A DNA stretch of 64,000 nt from Chrysopilus asiliformis. Lineage: Eukaryota > Arthropoda > Insecta > Diptera > Rhagionidae. The notes beneath the pieces were generated by a model. The model saw nothing but the letters and a program-made list of their open reading frames with translations, was not told the DNA's origin and searched no databases. This document shows, piece by piece, positions 47,301 to 58,432 of this stretch (position 1 is the first letter of the stretch; every line of letters starts with the position of its first letter). A program made the translations under genes and the position numbers. The DNA lies in the NCBI GenBank assembly GCA_964034945.1, contig OZ035960.1, forward strand, positions 21,997,487-22,061,486, read 5' to 3'.

Positions 47301-50300
47301 GCAAAAGTATTTACACCAAGTTTTTCATACATCAAACACAGAGCTTCTATAGAACAGAGGTTAAAATTACACTGAGCGACAAAAATATGGCGTGAAATAT
47401 GGGATTTTATCATTAGCTCGAAAGCTTTACGAAAGCTTTTTTCTGCTTGTGCTAATGATAAAGTCCCATATTTCACGCCATATTTTTGTCGCTCAGTGTC
47501 AATTTTAACCTCTGTTCTATAAAAGCTCTGTGCATCAAAGTTGAGTCGGATTAGCCTCAAAAAAAATCAACTGGAATATTATGATCCAATTCAAAAATTC
47601 CACTTTGAGAGTTTATAATCTCGCCATACATAAATTGTACGATTGCCTGCCAATTTTAGTTTTCGTGTGTTTTTTTGTTGGCACAGACTTGTTTTGTACA
47701 CAGTTAGAAATTTTTAACACATTTTTGTGTTCCTTTAGCACTGGATCCCAGTGTTGAATCAGTGTTACAGCGCCATTTTGTATCAACACTTGAAAATTTT
47801 TTTTTTTGTATATCTCAATACATGTGTAATTAAGCCTCAAAATTTCATTTTAATCCATTCGTTAGTAATCGAGAAAAAATTCACAAAAAAAGGTTCATTG
47901 CTCAGCGCGCCTGGGTAGTATAACCCCTTAATCGAGGAGTTGGGTTTTTTGAAGGTTGCGTTTTTGAAGGTTGTTTTTGAAGGTGACCGAGGTCACACTG
48001 TTTATAGATAAAATTTATGATGTTTTAAACTTTAATTATTTTTATGACCATCATAATGTCTAAGGTAGCATTTAACGAATTTTGTTGTTAAAATTTTAAA
48101 CATAATGAGGGAATTCACAGTCCTCTTTTAAAATGCGGGTAAATTTACCGCTCGGTAATTCAGTCAAATTTAACAGATTTTTACCGAGACGGTAACTTGA
48201 TTCATGTAAAAATGAATTACCGGATTCGGTAATTGTATACATGCCTCGAGTCGTGTTTTTCAGCCTCGGTATTCGGTATCAAGAATCAACCGCGAGTGGC
48301 GCTAGTAATGTTTTTAGTTGTCAAATTTTTTCGCTGGTTATCTCATCGGACTGCAATTTTTTTCAATTTTGATAGCCGTTGCCACAATAGAAATTCAAAA
48401 GAATACATCAAACATGGATTTAAATGTATGTGACATATTTTACAATCAAATTCGCAGTTCATGATTTGGTCACGTATCAAATAAAAGCGCTGTTCTCAAA
48501 TCTGTGCTGTGGGATGTTCACAGCAGAATATTTTCAGTCTTTTAATATTACCGAAAATACCGAATACCGAATACCGAATACCGAAGAGAATTGTGAATAC
48601 CCTCAATGAAACAAATATTACGAAGTTTCTTTAATAGTGTAATTAACACAGACGGAAATTAAAATTTATTACATTTCACATAAAAAATGCCATTTTCAAA
48701 GATAACTTTTGGATTTTCTCCGCAAATGGCAGGTAATTGTGGTTAGTTGGAAGCTCAATAGACTTCATTGAATAATTATGTAATGCGAAAGTGTACATGA
48801 AGACAATCTCACTTTATGCAGCTAATGTCATTCCGGAGGTATTTTTACTTGATTGCACTTTACTGTAAGAAATTTTTGTCTGAACAATTCGTTCAGTAAA
48901 AAAACATGAAAAATGCAAGAAAGAATTGAAGTTGGCAATTGCATTTAAACAAAAACCCACTCGGACAATTTTTTAAAAATATTTCGACGCCATTTTCATT
49001 TCAATCGTGATCACTGATCAACTGAGATTTTTTTTTAACATTTTCAGAATAATTTGCTATAGAAAATAGATTTCACTTATTTTTTCTTCTGCAGCATGCC
49101 AATTTCAATGTTTATTCTTATAGTTAGTGACCATCAAATAGATTAACGATGACTATTCAGGGAGTCGGATCAAAGGAGAGTTTACAACTTTCACTGTTCT
49201 GTTAGTAAATATTTTTCTTCAGTCTTATGAATGATTTTTTTAGCTGTTCGTTTATTACCTCTCCAAATAGATTCAATTTCAGATGACAAGTTAGATAAAT
49301 TTTGAAAGGGCCTAGGTTTGTTGTGTAAACGAATAAACGAATTTGTGGCTAGATTAAATAAGGCCTGAGAAGTTCGGTACATATTTTTCCACTGAAGCAT
49401 AGAAGGCCATTCATGTGCCCAAAGTTTGCCTGTCTAGACTGCGGTGGCGGCGGTTTCTTTTAAAAAATTGATAGTATTTAAATTTTCAATTAGGTGGTGA
49501 ATATACCTTTTATTTGTATGGATCAGTCTTTTTTGAAATAGCGTTGGCAAATTTTTGCAAACCATAAAGCATAACCAAAGATTAAGTAAATGAAGATAAG
49601 AAACCTAGAACAAATTTTGGGTGCCCAAAATATCCGCCATCGGAAATGGAAACTTTAATGTGTCCTGTAAAACGATTATTTCCCCTTTTATTTTGACGCT
49701 TTATTGTCAAAAAATCGATAAAAATATTTAAATTATATGCGTTATTTGACTGAGATTCATAACTCTACAGTATTTTTCATACATTATCTTTAAGGCCTGT
49801 GTCCACATGGAAGTTTATTTGCAAAAGTCGCTTCCAGAAGAAATTTCTGGTGTCACAACTTCTGGAAGTTCACTTGCAGTTAGTGTTTCCACGGGAAAAA
49901 CTTCCAGAAGTCTCTGCTAGAAGCGACTTCTGCAAATAAACTTCCATGTGGACACAGGCCTTTAGGTATCTAATTTTTGGTATAATTTTATCTTATTTTT
50001 AGAATTCGGAAAGGTGCAGAGTAACTTCTGCAAGTAACATTTTAAACTATACAAATTTGTCAATCTACAAAATCGGCATTGTGGCTCACACGAAAAGAAA
50101 AAAAATCATGCTGTCATCATATTATAGTTAGTGCAAACATATTTGTTTGAGATAAATATGATGTTCTTGCTAGAACCAAGGAATCATTCCCATTTCGTCC
50201 CTCGCCCGTAAACTTTGAAGTAACGAATGAAACTACGTCACGTCTAAACGGGTCAAAGATGATTGCAAGGTCTCCTAAACGAAGCTCTCTCTTTGCACGA

Positions 50301-51801
50301 CAGAACCGGTTAAATTTTCAGCCAACTTTGTGGCCAGGGCCTTGCCCAGACAAAGCAGCACCCGGGGAAAAAACCTGTATTTGGCACCCCCTCGCTTTTT
50401 AAAAAAAAAAATATAATAATGCATTTTTTTGTGCTTGTAAATTTGGAATGGTCAATCAGAAGGTTTGTCTCAGTGATTATCTAGATAAGGAGATCTAATG
50501 GCATCTTAGTTCTTCGCTGCATATCTGCGCCGCAGGGATTTTTTTTTTGAAGAAATGCACAACTTTTTTTGAAAATTACAAAGCAGGGATTTTTTTTTTG
50601 AAAATTCCAGTCTGAATGTAAATGGGAAAAGAATAGCCGTTGCAAATTATTCAAATTAAATTTTTGGAGTTTTTCTCATTTATACGGAAAACAGTTTTTC
50701 GCGCATTTTAAAAAAAACCTGTAATTGTATTAAAAAAGAAAGCGATTTTTTCTTCTAGAAACTATCATGACGTTGTACGATTTCTGCTAATTTTTTATTA
50801 GAGTGGTAATGAAAGCAAATCTTTGAAACAATTTGAACATTTTGAAATTGATGACTTTCCTTTTTTAACCGAAATATCACTAATTATTGAGTAAATGTGG
50901 TCACACTTTTAAATTTTTAACATTTCCAATATCAATAATACCACTTTCTTCATTATTCTGTTAATTTTTATTACAAACGATTTTCTAACACAATATTGAT
51001 ATAATCAAATTCACACATCCGCTGGCAGATATATCCATATTAGTTCGTTCCACTAAAAATTCACTGATGCTACCAAAAATTTTGCAAGTGAAATTAAAAA
51101 CCGCAACGGATTTATCTTACATCAATTTTCTACAATCTACCAAACAGCCACTTAATTCGAAACAAAAGGCAATAAATTTATTGTCAGCGTTATGAAAAAG
51201 CCTGGCTTTTTTCTCCGAATTGAAAAAAAATACATCTAAAAGGTACGAACCGACAAATGGTAAATTAGTGAAAGTCTTCTAACTTCTAGTCATCGTGTAC
51301 AACATTTAATTAACCTGCAATTACTAAAAGACCGTTTTCAAATGACAGGCTGAGAAAAAGAGAGATCAGCTTTGTATGGAGCCAAAGTGCCCATGGAATC
51401 GTGCCAATTTTTCAAACCACTTTTCCGCAACGAACAAAAACCATCTTTGTTACAAGACGGTAAGACGTTAGAAAAACTAGCAGCCAAAAAGCACCCAATG
51501 AAAGTAATATTCGTAACAAATTTTCGCAATTCACCAAAAAAAAAAAAATGAACAGAAATTCATAGGAACGAAGTGAAAATTGTAGAAATGGACAGCGTCT
51601 AATAATGCAGATGCAGATTTTAACTGATTTGAAGAAAGAACTGTTGTTGATTATTACCTTTTCCTTTCTGAGCTTATCCGGTAAGATGGTCAAATACAGA
51701 GATTCTAAGATGTAAATTATGGATTTGAAGCAGAAAACGAAAAAGTCGATAATGAACAAGTAGATCTGTTCCATTGGATATTGGTAGTGCAAATCAGACA
51801 T
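38326..51801 (-). CDS. SDR16C-type short-chain dehydrogenase (RDH10/HSD17B11-like)
   Basis: Five exons: 51801-51658, 46366-46249, 39254-39105, 39044-38597 and 38428-38326. All have GT-AG borders and matching phases (0, 1, 1, 2), giving 320 residues. Seen: an N-terminal membrane segment (about 11-32) followed by [16 protein letters not shown]; the cofactor motif TGGGGGVG (58-65) with Asp83 at the end of strand 2, which favours NAD; INNAG (134-138); Asn160; Ser188; Tyr201-x3-Lys205 (YSGTK). The ending ...[20 protein letters not shown] matches insect members of the family. Known: ER- or lipid-droplet-anchored oxidoreductases acting on retinoids, steroids or other lipid alcohols; the substrate here is unknown. 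Introns 1 (5.3 kb) and 2 (7.0 kb) are full of transposable elements, and intron 2 hosts a gene on the other strand. Confidence 0.93.
39799..40311. mobile_element. pogo/Tigger-like non-autonomous element in SDR intron 2
   Basis: The right end reads 'gcagttatccggggtttact' then G|TA. At the left 'ccccggataactgca' follows a CAGT at 39799. Subterminal 'cagttat' words recur. The CAGTAAACCCC-type end and TA flank resemble pogo/Tigger elements. The left end is degenerate. No transposase. Confidence 0.55.
40312..41206. other. AT-rich stretch before the nested gene
   Basis: Within SDR intron 2. It contains several 'tttcat..atgaaa' inverted words (40380-40870) without clear termini. The last ~250 bp presumably hold the nested gene's promoter and leader. 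Nothing else recognised. Confidence 0.5.
41207..42150 (+). CDS. Nested gene, probable DUF4806-like protein
   Basis: Two exons, 41207-41256 and 41319-42150, with GTATTT donor and TATAG acceptor in phase 2, giving 293 residues. Seen: a serine-rich N terminus ([16 protein letters not shown]); a coiled coil at about 40-80 ([16 protein letters not shown]); a helical domain at about 115-225 starting [18 protein letters not shown], resembling DUF4806; then a basic patch (RRKRK) and an acidic tail. DUF4806 assignment is by pattern (an 'L-x-E-x-x-L' start, the later [11 protein letters not shown]) and is not certain. Such proteins are common and multi-copy in insects, and their function is unknown. 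It lies entirely inside SDR intron 2 on the opposite strand. Its codons are strikingly A/T-rich compared with AFG2 or ERLEC1, which may mean recent arrival or weak selection. Confidence 0.65.
42318..42809 (+). mobile_element. 492-bp AGGGTATTCACAGTCC element, copy 1 (ATT)
   Basis: Inverted ends GGGTATTCACAGTCCTC / GAGGACTGTGAATACCC flanked by ATT at 42315-42317 and 42810-42812. The subterminal region is rich in 'cggtatt' and 'ggtaaa' words. No protein. An inverted second copy is at 48107-48604. A 3-bp AAT/ATT duplication does not fix the superfamily. Lies in SDR intron 2, just after the nested gene. Confidence 0.88.
42813..45690. other. SDR intron 2, middle part
   Basis: No gene recognised. 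It contains a CTGT minisatellite (43329-43513) inside a dispersed repeat and a repeat beginning near 43790, related to about 62220-62280 ('gtatacaaag..', 'aacacatgac'). 44400-45680 shows nothing identifiable. Confidence 0.55.
43329..43513. repeat. CTGTCTGTCAAT/CTTT minisatellite
   Basis: A tandem array of TCTG/TCTT units organised in a higher-order repeat of about 28 bp ('aatctgtctttctgtctgtc', 'tg'). It opens long low-complexity frames on both strands that should not be taken as genes. Confidence 0.9.
45690..46640. repeat. Dispersed GACAGACGG-type repeat, copy C, split around SDR exon 2
   Basis: The first part of the repeat is at 45690-45826, interrupted by a CACTCAG-family element. The later part (ctcgaaaccggtgagtcgta onward) is at 46400-46640. 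SDR exon 2 (46249-46366) lies between the two parts. Confidence 0.7.
45827..46129 (+). mobile_element. 303-bp CACTCAGAAAAATG-family element, copy 2
   Basis: Inverted relative to 33810-34096. Flanked by TG at 45825-45826 and 46130-46131. It sits inside the CTGT tract of the dispersed repeat and lies 120 bp from SDR exon 2. Confidence 0.9.
46641..47085. repeat. Repeat with 'ttatcctttcaggatcttct' units
   Basis: 'ttatcctttcaggatcttct' + 'gtttcgaattttgaaaa' occurs twice (about 46808 and 46922). The stretch ends with 'cagtaatttttgggttttgt'. Related to the repeats at 17330-17560 and 54590-54880. Class unknown. SDR intron 1. Confidence 0.55.
47086..48000. mobile_element. Tigger/pogo-like element with CAGTGTGACCTCGGT ends
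   Basis: The 915-bp element has inverted ends CAGTGTGACCTCGGT and ACCGAGGTCACACTG. A further 'gttgcaataaccgag' word next to the left end is typical of Tigger-like elements. The left flank is TA; the right flank is imperfect. No transposase frame seen. It contains a long palindrome at 47337-47532. Confidence 0.75.
47337..47532. repeat. 196-bp near-perfect palindrome
   Basis: The left arm 'cacagagctt...gaacagaggttaa', 'cactgagcgacaaaaatatg', 'gcgtgaaatatggg' is mirrored by 'cccatatttcacgcc', 'atatttttgtcgctcagtg', 'ttaacctctgttc'. Arms of about 85-90 bp surround a loop of only ~10-25 bp. It is probably a MITE nested in the Tigger-like element, or that element's own hairpin. Confidence 0.9.
48107..48604 (-). 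mobile_element. 498-bp AGGGTATTCACAGTCC element, copy 2 (AAT)
   Basis: Reverse-complement partner of 42318-42809, flanked by AAT at 48104-48106 and 48605-48607. It has an expanded 'ataccga' tandem near its right end. SDR intron 1, so the two inverted copies bracket SDR exon 2. Confidence 0.88.
49191..49424 (-). pseudogene. Possible protein-coding relic, unknown family
   Basis: A ~78-codon open stretch ending at a stop reads with a protein-like composition ([20 protein letters not shown] ... [17 protein letters not shown]). It has no start codon in a good context and no flanking exons, and I do not recognise the family. It could be an exon of an unknown gene or a decayed transposon ORF. Confidence 0.3.
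49793..49961. mobile_element. Harbinger-like MITE, copy 2 (169 bp, TTA)
   Basis: TTA at 49790-49792 and 49962-49964 flanks ends AGGCCTGTGTCCACATGG and its complement. Same length as the copy at 36588-36756, with only a handful of differences. SDR intron 1. Confidence 0.93.
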
Positions 51802-53084
51802 TATATTATCACTGCACAGCACAAATATTTCCACGGCTTATTAGCTTTTTTTCACTATATTCCGTGGATATTATAAGAATTGAAATATAGCTTCTAATTT
51901 TCTTGATAATTTTTCTCCAACGATCCTATATTTATGGCACCGAACTACCTTTGAAAACCGTTCTCGATGCGGCTTCAACCGAAACTGTGACCACCTTTAG
52001 CCAAGAAACCAGCGGTACGATTGAATTTCTTGTACGGCTGAAGATATTTTCCGAAGGTGTGCACAACACGATCTAATGATGTTTGAAAATCTACTGGCGT
52101 AAAGAAACGTCGTTTGGATTTCGCTGTGTATCTTCAACTAGACAGAGCTCGAGTGGAAAAACGGACGCCGAGGTGCATGGTCCGAGATAGTTTGGGTCTT
52201 AAGAAATTATACAAAAAAAAATTACCGTCATAAGAGAGATATTACGTTGATCACGAGAGATGTAAATTAGATTATCGCCAATGATTTTGATTAATCAATA
52301 TAACTTTATATCAGGCAATTATGTAGTAGACAGTCTATGTTGTAACTTTATTTAATGTTTTAAAATATATTTATTATATAATAAGTGCAACTTTTTCGTA
52401 TAAGTTTGACCCTTTTTGAGATGCACAAATCTTTATATAACTTTTAATCGACAATAAGGTTTTCTTTTTTCGGCGATCAAAAGTATTTGTCTGTCGGCGA
52501 TCATAAAGTAAGATTGAAATCGTTGTAATGTTTATGGTTTTACCGAAAATTTTAGGAATAATTCTTAATTTTCAGGGAATCATTGCAAAAGATCCACCAC
52601 CACTGTCTCGTATATGAATTCCCATTTTCTTTGGGAGTCATTAATGTCTCGAATATTCGTATTTTTTGTAGGAGTCTGTCCTATTATTTCTCTCCGTGTA
52701 AGAAAGTTAATGATGATAAAACAAATAGACTTATGAGATTTCAAATATAGATAAATAATTGATACGTTCTAAAGCTCTACAATTGGGGGCTTCATGGCAG
52801 CATAACACAAAAATTAGCATCGCGTTTTTTAAAACTAGTCATTGGCCAAAAAATTTCGTCTGCGGCGCATTTTTCTTTTGTTGATTTTACTAATTTAGTA
52901 ATTTTATTACAGTGAGGGCACGAACATTTTTAAAGTGTTAGAATATGATCCGAAAAAGGCTGGACAACCTAGGGCCTCAAATTGCCAGGTGCGGCCTCAT
53001 ATTTATCCCGAACTTAGGGCTTCAAATGTTGTAAATCCGTCACTGGGTTTCTAGACAACATTTTTATAAACAAGAAATGATATC

Positions 53085-53365
53085 TTTATTTCAAAAAATT
53101 CCAATTGCCATTGGGGGCTGGGGGAAGGAGTAATCCGATTGAATTTTGATGTATGAAAAAGTTATGTTAAATCATCTGTAAATATGACCCGTTTTCGAGG
53201 GAATCGATACGTTTTCATGTCTTTAGCTAAATTCGTTCGAGAGTTATGGTGTTCACGGACAGACAGACGGATTTAAAAATGTTTTGTTACCCTAAATATC
53301 CTGATGTAGTTCATTTTTGTGCCAAACGATTGATTCGAAGCGTTACAAACGGTTATACTAAATCT
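53085..53365. repeat. Dispersed GACAGACGG-type repeat, inverted copy D
   Basis: Inverted relative to copy A. It contains 'gacagacagacgg', 'gtagttcatttttgtgcc' and 'cgttacaaacgg' landmarks in reverse order. Confidence 0.7.
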
Positions 53366-54418
53366 AATATAGAATGCCTGAAGAGTTCACAAACACGCCT
53401 AAAAATGGTACAAACTTATAGCAGGCTTACAATGACAAATTTCCATAATTTTCAAATGGTCAGACTATTTTATATTGATATCGCGACACAAGATAAGAAT
53501 TTATTGTACCCCACCCATATGTTATTTCAATAAAATTATATAAACAAGGGAATCCACCTACAAAAGTTTTAATTAAAGATGCACGTGAATCTAACACAAG
53601 AAAAAAAATAAAATAAATAAAATAACACAGATTATTTTCCATTCACTGCATCTATTGTAGCCAGATTGTACTTTTTTACAATATATGATTCCTTTCTACT
53701 CTGTAAATATTATTGTTTGCCATTTTCCAAGTAAAACAAAACAAAAACGACATCATTATTCGAGTCATGCTTGAAAAAAAAACTCTAATCGAAATGCATC
53801 TCACGAGTTTTAGGTTTTCTAATTCCCTCTACTTGGTCATGAATTTCATTTCCAGAATTAACTTTAAGTTGTTTTATTCTATAAGATTGCCCCACTAAAA
53901 TTCCGTACCAAGAAATGTGACCAAAGAAACATTTTCTCCCAATTTACGCTGAGCGTGTTGTTGCATGTTGGTAAACTTTCGAAATTCTGAAAATTGGCGG
54001 CTTATTCACTTGTGTTGCTGAAATGTGAATGGAGGTGAGGTTATTTTTTAGGAAAATTGATGAAAATGAATCAGGCATAGTACATTTTTTTTGCACAAAT
54101 AAAATGATGGTTTCGTAACGCAAAATTTCGCTTTAAAAAAATGAAAAAAAAAAATCGAAAAAAAAAATTTTTTTTTAACGCGTTAACTGCCGCGCCAGAA
54201 ATTGGCAAAACCGTCGTGTTTGCATTTTAGACATGAGTTTGTAGTACAATAACTTCGCAACCAATATTTAAAAATTGTTGCTAAAATGCTTATATATTGT
54301 TATGAGTTATATATGTATAACTCGCGCGGCGCCGAAGGCTTCAGTACATGCGTGTATTTAACTTGTGTGGCAGTTAACGTTTTAAAAAAAATGTACTAAA
54401 AAGGAAAAAAAACTTTTG

Positions 54419-54506
54419 GGTGCTGTATATCAGAAATAAAAGCGAGATAAATATTTATTTTATTTTTTATGCTTTTATCTCGCTTTTATTTCTGATACAG
54501 TGCTCA
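54419..54506. repeat. Hairpin element, copy 2
   Basis: Partner of 17110-17215: 'gctgtatatcagaaataaaa', 'gcgagataaatatttatttt' and the inverted 'atctcgcttttatttctgat', 'acagtgct'. The arms pair almost perfectly. Confidence 0.75.
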
Positions 54507-56934
54507 GAAATTTTTTTTTCTTGTGATGATAAAATGATATCTGACTTATAGATATAAACCTTTTAGTGTTCGAATATAAAACGTTGCTTTTGAGATATCC
54601 TTACGGACTTTTGGACTTCAGAAACGGATTCAGCAAACCCTAAAAATCCTCAGATGAGATTTTTTCCGGAAAATTTGAGGACAAGATAATTACTTTATCC
54701 TTACAGGACCTTCCGTTATCCTTACAAGAAAGAAGTAGTGAAAATATTGTATTGTCATCGGGGTATATGTGCAAAATTCCAAGTCAATCAGATTAGTGCA
54801 AGTGGGTCCAAATTAGATGACAAGATTTGATTTTGACAGACAAACAAACAGACAGACGAAACCCAGCTAAAACGAATGTATTTGGCTTTCTGTAAAGCAG
54901 TAAATTTAAAGATTTGAATATTGGTCTCTGAAAAAGATCTTAGATTTTCTCAAACATGGTAAATATTTTGCATAAATATTTTTATGAAATTTTCTACAAT
55001 AGCAATATTTTTTTAACCACAAAAATCGTACATTGACACCGTTGGATGGTTCAAAATATTGTATAATAATAATTCATCCCATTGTTTCAGTATCTTCTTG
55101 CGAAACCCAGAAGCTCAACCTTTACAGATGAGTAAATATTTTCTTTACTGCATAAAATTCATTTTTGTAGTGCTTTTTGCGCCTCCTTTAAGATTTTCCA
55201 CTAACATTTTGTTGCGTTTTTTTTTTTTTTTGGTAAAAAGCAACTTGGAGTAATCAAAGGTTGGGCCGGAGTTAGTTTTGTAAAAATGTTACAATACTGT
55301 CGTTAGTTTAGGTTAGTTTCAGCATGGCCTTGAAACATTGTCGATGCAAAATGTTTGTGTTTGGCAAATGAAAATTAAGACGAGATAAACTTACGATCTG
55401 TTAAGCATTTCGGATGTTTGCTAATAGGTAGAAGACAACGTCACACTCTTTCATAAAAAGACTAAAGACTTTTGTTTTCATTTTGCGATAATAGATAAAC
55501 ATCAATAGTCAGCATTTAATGTTATGCTTCGAAAATTTCTCACAAATGTGATGACATTAAAAAAGCTTAAATATTAATTATTCGAAAATTAGGATTTCTG
55601 TGGCAAAATAATTTGGGTAACTAATTTGAGACAAAAATTGTATTTCCCTAAAACGTTTTTTGTGAAGTGAAATCACAAACTTTTTTTTTATTAATATTTA
55701 GACACAATTTTATGGAGATAAATTCATTTCGATGTGTTGTTGTGATGTTCTAGAGCAGGGCCAGGAAAGCTTTGAAAGTTCTCGGGCATCCACTACCACT
55801 GACAAGCGATTTACTTGTTTATATGGCTTGCTCTCCGAGCCAAGTGAAACAAGCTTGTTGAAAGCTCTTTTCGTTATGCTTGGTTTTGACACACTGTTAA
55901 TTGTTTTACTTTACGTTAAAAAAAGTTTTGATAATGAAAAATTTTTATATGAAATTTCCGAATTACAATCGGAAAATAAAAATAATTTCATAAAACCGAA
56001 ACATTAATTTGATCAATTGATATTTTATGAAACGACTGAAAATGCCTATATAAATTGTATTTTTTTATTGTTTTAATTTCCTGAAATCATAGTAAACATT
56101 GCATTGTGTTATCACACCGAATAAGAAAACAATCATGTCCAAAATTCGTGTCGTCTTTTGAGACAGAACGCTTCATGATTTTCAGCAGTGTTAATGATTT
56201 TCAGCAGTATGAAATACACCACTGCTTCAGTCAATGTCCTAATGACAACTGAGCTAATAAAAATCTCTCGCATAAATGGCCTCACTTAGAACTCAGCAAA
56301 GTTCCATGATATGCAAAATGCCCAAGTGGAAGCAGAACGGGTTATATGCAAAGTGAAACAGATTATTTCTTTCATATGCGTATGTATGCAGTTTGCGTAC
56401 AAGCCAGAATGAAACGGGTAGCATGAAGAATCGATGGATAGAAGGGCAATTTGAGCCTCGAAGTTGCCCTTGGTGCACATGGCTTCAGAGCGCTGTTCTA
56501 GAGCCTTAGTCTGCCAAATTTGTAAATTTTATTATTTTGTTGTTACATTTTGTTTGAAGTTAAAGCAATACAAAAAGAACCCTTACTATTTCGTCAAGTT
56601 TTTCTAAAGGGTGTTTGAGTTCACGCTCGTTGCCGGATATTCTTCCTCTAAATAATTTTCTTTGAAAAACGTTTTCGAATTTACATAAATTTCAAGGAGT
56701 TAAAATAAAAGTTGCTCTTTTATCCTTTCATCGATCGTGTGCGCTTTCTCTGTCTAAGAAATAAAAACTTCGTTTGATAAATCAGCGTGAAAGTTATTTT
56801 GATCTTGCTCTTGAGCTGTGCTCTTGAGCTGTGCTCTCTTTCTCGCAAAATGATCGCATAACTCTCATTTGTGTAAGCGCTTTTTTTCTGGTTTTCAGGG
56901 GTCTTTTTTGGAAAATCAAATAAAGAGTAGTTTT

Positions 56935-57470
56935 ATTAAGCTAGAGATTTGAAATTTGGACTAGCGGTTTTTTTTGTGAAAAGGGAGGTCAAGTTTGTTA
57001 ACGGACAAAATTGGACCACTTCTCATCCCCTCTCTCATATACCCAGAATCGTTTTTTCCGGTTTTCTCGAAAACGATACATCGTGTCGAAAAAATTATTG
57101 AGATGAAAGAATTTACAATGCAATTTTATAAAAATTCCTCATACATCAAAATTCGATCAGACCACTCCTTCGCCCCTTTCCCATACAAAGAGAATCGTTT
57201 TTTTCTGTTTTTCTCGAAAACGGTGTATGGAAAAAATTAGTAATAAGAGAGTATACACAATGCAATTTTACAAAACTGTAATACAACATAAATAAATCAG
57301 ATCACCCCTTGCCCCTTCTTTCATATAAATGAAGCGGTTTTTTGAGCTTTTCTTGGCGTAATATGGTTCCCAAAATAAAAGCCCTTCCCAAATAAAAATC
57401 TTTTAAATAAACATTTTGTCTGTCACAATATAGAGTATTTGACGATTGACCCCAAGACATTGTAGCTTTT
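56935..57470. repeat. Dispersed GACAGACGG-type repeat, copy E
   Basis: Carries the 'ttctcgaaaacg..catcgt' block twice, with 'atacatcaaaattcgatcag' and 'ccatacaaagagaatcg'. Diverged and without the microsatellite tract. Confidence 0.65.
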
Positions 57471-57629
57471 CTTATGTTTTTGTCATCGCAATTATATTTT
57501 TTTTGCTGTGACAATTTTTACGGAATCTAATGTTTTCGTGACAAAAAACAGGAGATTTGCAATTGTTTGTTGCAAAAAAAAAGAATAAAAAAAAACATAA
57601 CAAAAGCTATAATTGCCAATTTGGCAATT

Positions 57630-58160
57630 ATTGAAAACCCGTATGGTGATTTAAGTGAACAGCGAACAGTTGTATCAAAATTCCACTTTGAAGTCAAATT
57701 TTCCAATAAGATTTTTTAAAATTTATTCCAATCGGATTTTCATGTATGGAAGTTTTATGTAGAATCATATCCTAAATAACTTTTGTTCTTGGACTTTTTC
57801 GATAAAATTCACCGTTTTTGAGATATTCAGAAAAAAAGTTTTCGTTCGTATGGGGGGTACCCCCCCTAATGGTCCATTTTTGCCCATTAACGAACTTAGC
57901 CTCACATTTTACGAAAAATGGATCTGTGCAAAATTTCAAGTCTCTAGCTCAATCCGTGCGCCTGCAATCCGCGCCACAGACAGACAGACGGACAGACGGA
58001 CAGACAGACGGACAGACGGACAGACAGACGGACGGACATGCAAAATTCAACTTTTTTTATCATTCTAAACACACTGGTGTAATTCATTTTTTTGTGTGAT
58101 GACGGGATCTTGGCGTTACAAACGGTAAGGCAAATCTAATATACCCTTTGGTTTCACCAT
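57630..58160. repeat. Dispersed GACAGACGG-type repeat, copy F
   Basis: Contains the sequence matching window positions 1-160 inverted, then 'aaaatttcaagtctctagct', a (GACAGACGGACA)n tract at about 57979-58036, and 'gttacaaacggtaag'. The LTR element begins right after it. Confidence 0.7.
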
Positions 58161-58184
58161 ACGGGTATAAACAGGTAATACTAT

Positions 58185-58432
58185 TGTTAACCACCGATTT
58201 TTTTTAAGGTCTTGACGAACCCGCCGCCGCGCCCCGCGTGGATCGTATTTGCGACTTATATCCTTTACACCGTCTATTATTACTATTCGACTCTATATTT
58301 TCACCATCGAGCAGCCACCATACGAACGACTGTTTTTCAACTAACTGGTGTTGCCAGTGTCGCACCTACATCTCACCACGGCGACGGGCTGCCAGGTGGC
58401 AGTTGAGCAATTGGGGGTTTTAATTGCTAACA
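58185..58432 (-). repeat. 3' LTR (248 bp)
   Basis: Direct repeat of 61098-61345. Read on the minus strand it begins TGTTAGCAATTAAAACCCCC and ends GGTGGTTAACA. It lies downstream of the ORF stop. Confidence 0.95.

Larger units (their letters stand above)
48608..51657. other. SDR intron 1, 5' part
   Basis: No intact gene. Contains a Harbinger-like MITE (49793-49961) and a possible gene relic at 49191-49424. 50300-51300 is AT-rich with A/T runs and nothing recognised. Confidence 0.55.
51802..58184. other. Gene-free stretch upstream of the SDR gene
   Basis: The first ~400 bp should hold the SDR promoter and leader. The 51900-52200 part has higher GC. No other gene is supported. The 91-codon frame at 55732-56007 is unrecognised. 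Repeats: inverted dispersed repeat (53085-53365), hairpin copy 2 (54419-54506) with its 'ttatccttac' tail (54590-54880), and dispersed-repeat copies at 56935-57470 and 57630-58150. Confidence 0.55.

Noticed and set aside
55732..56007. 91-codon frame MCCCDVLEQGQESFESS...
   Set aside because: No recognisable domain, an overlapping antisense frame of similar quality, and no supporting exons. Chance cannot be excluded.
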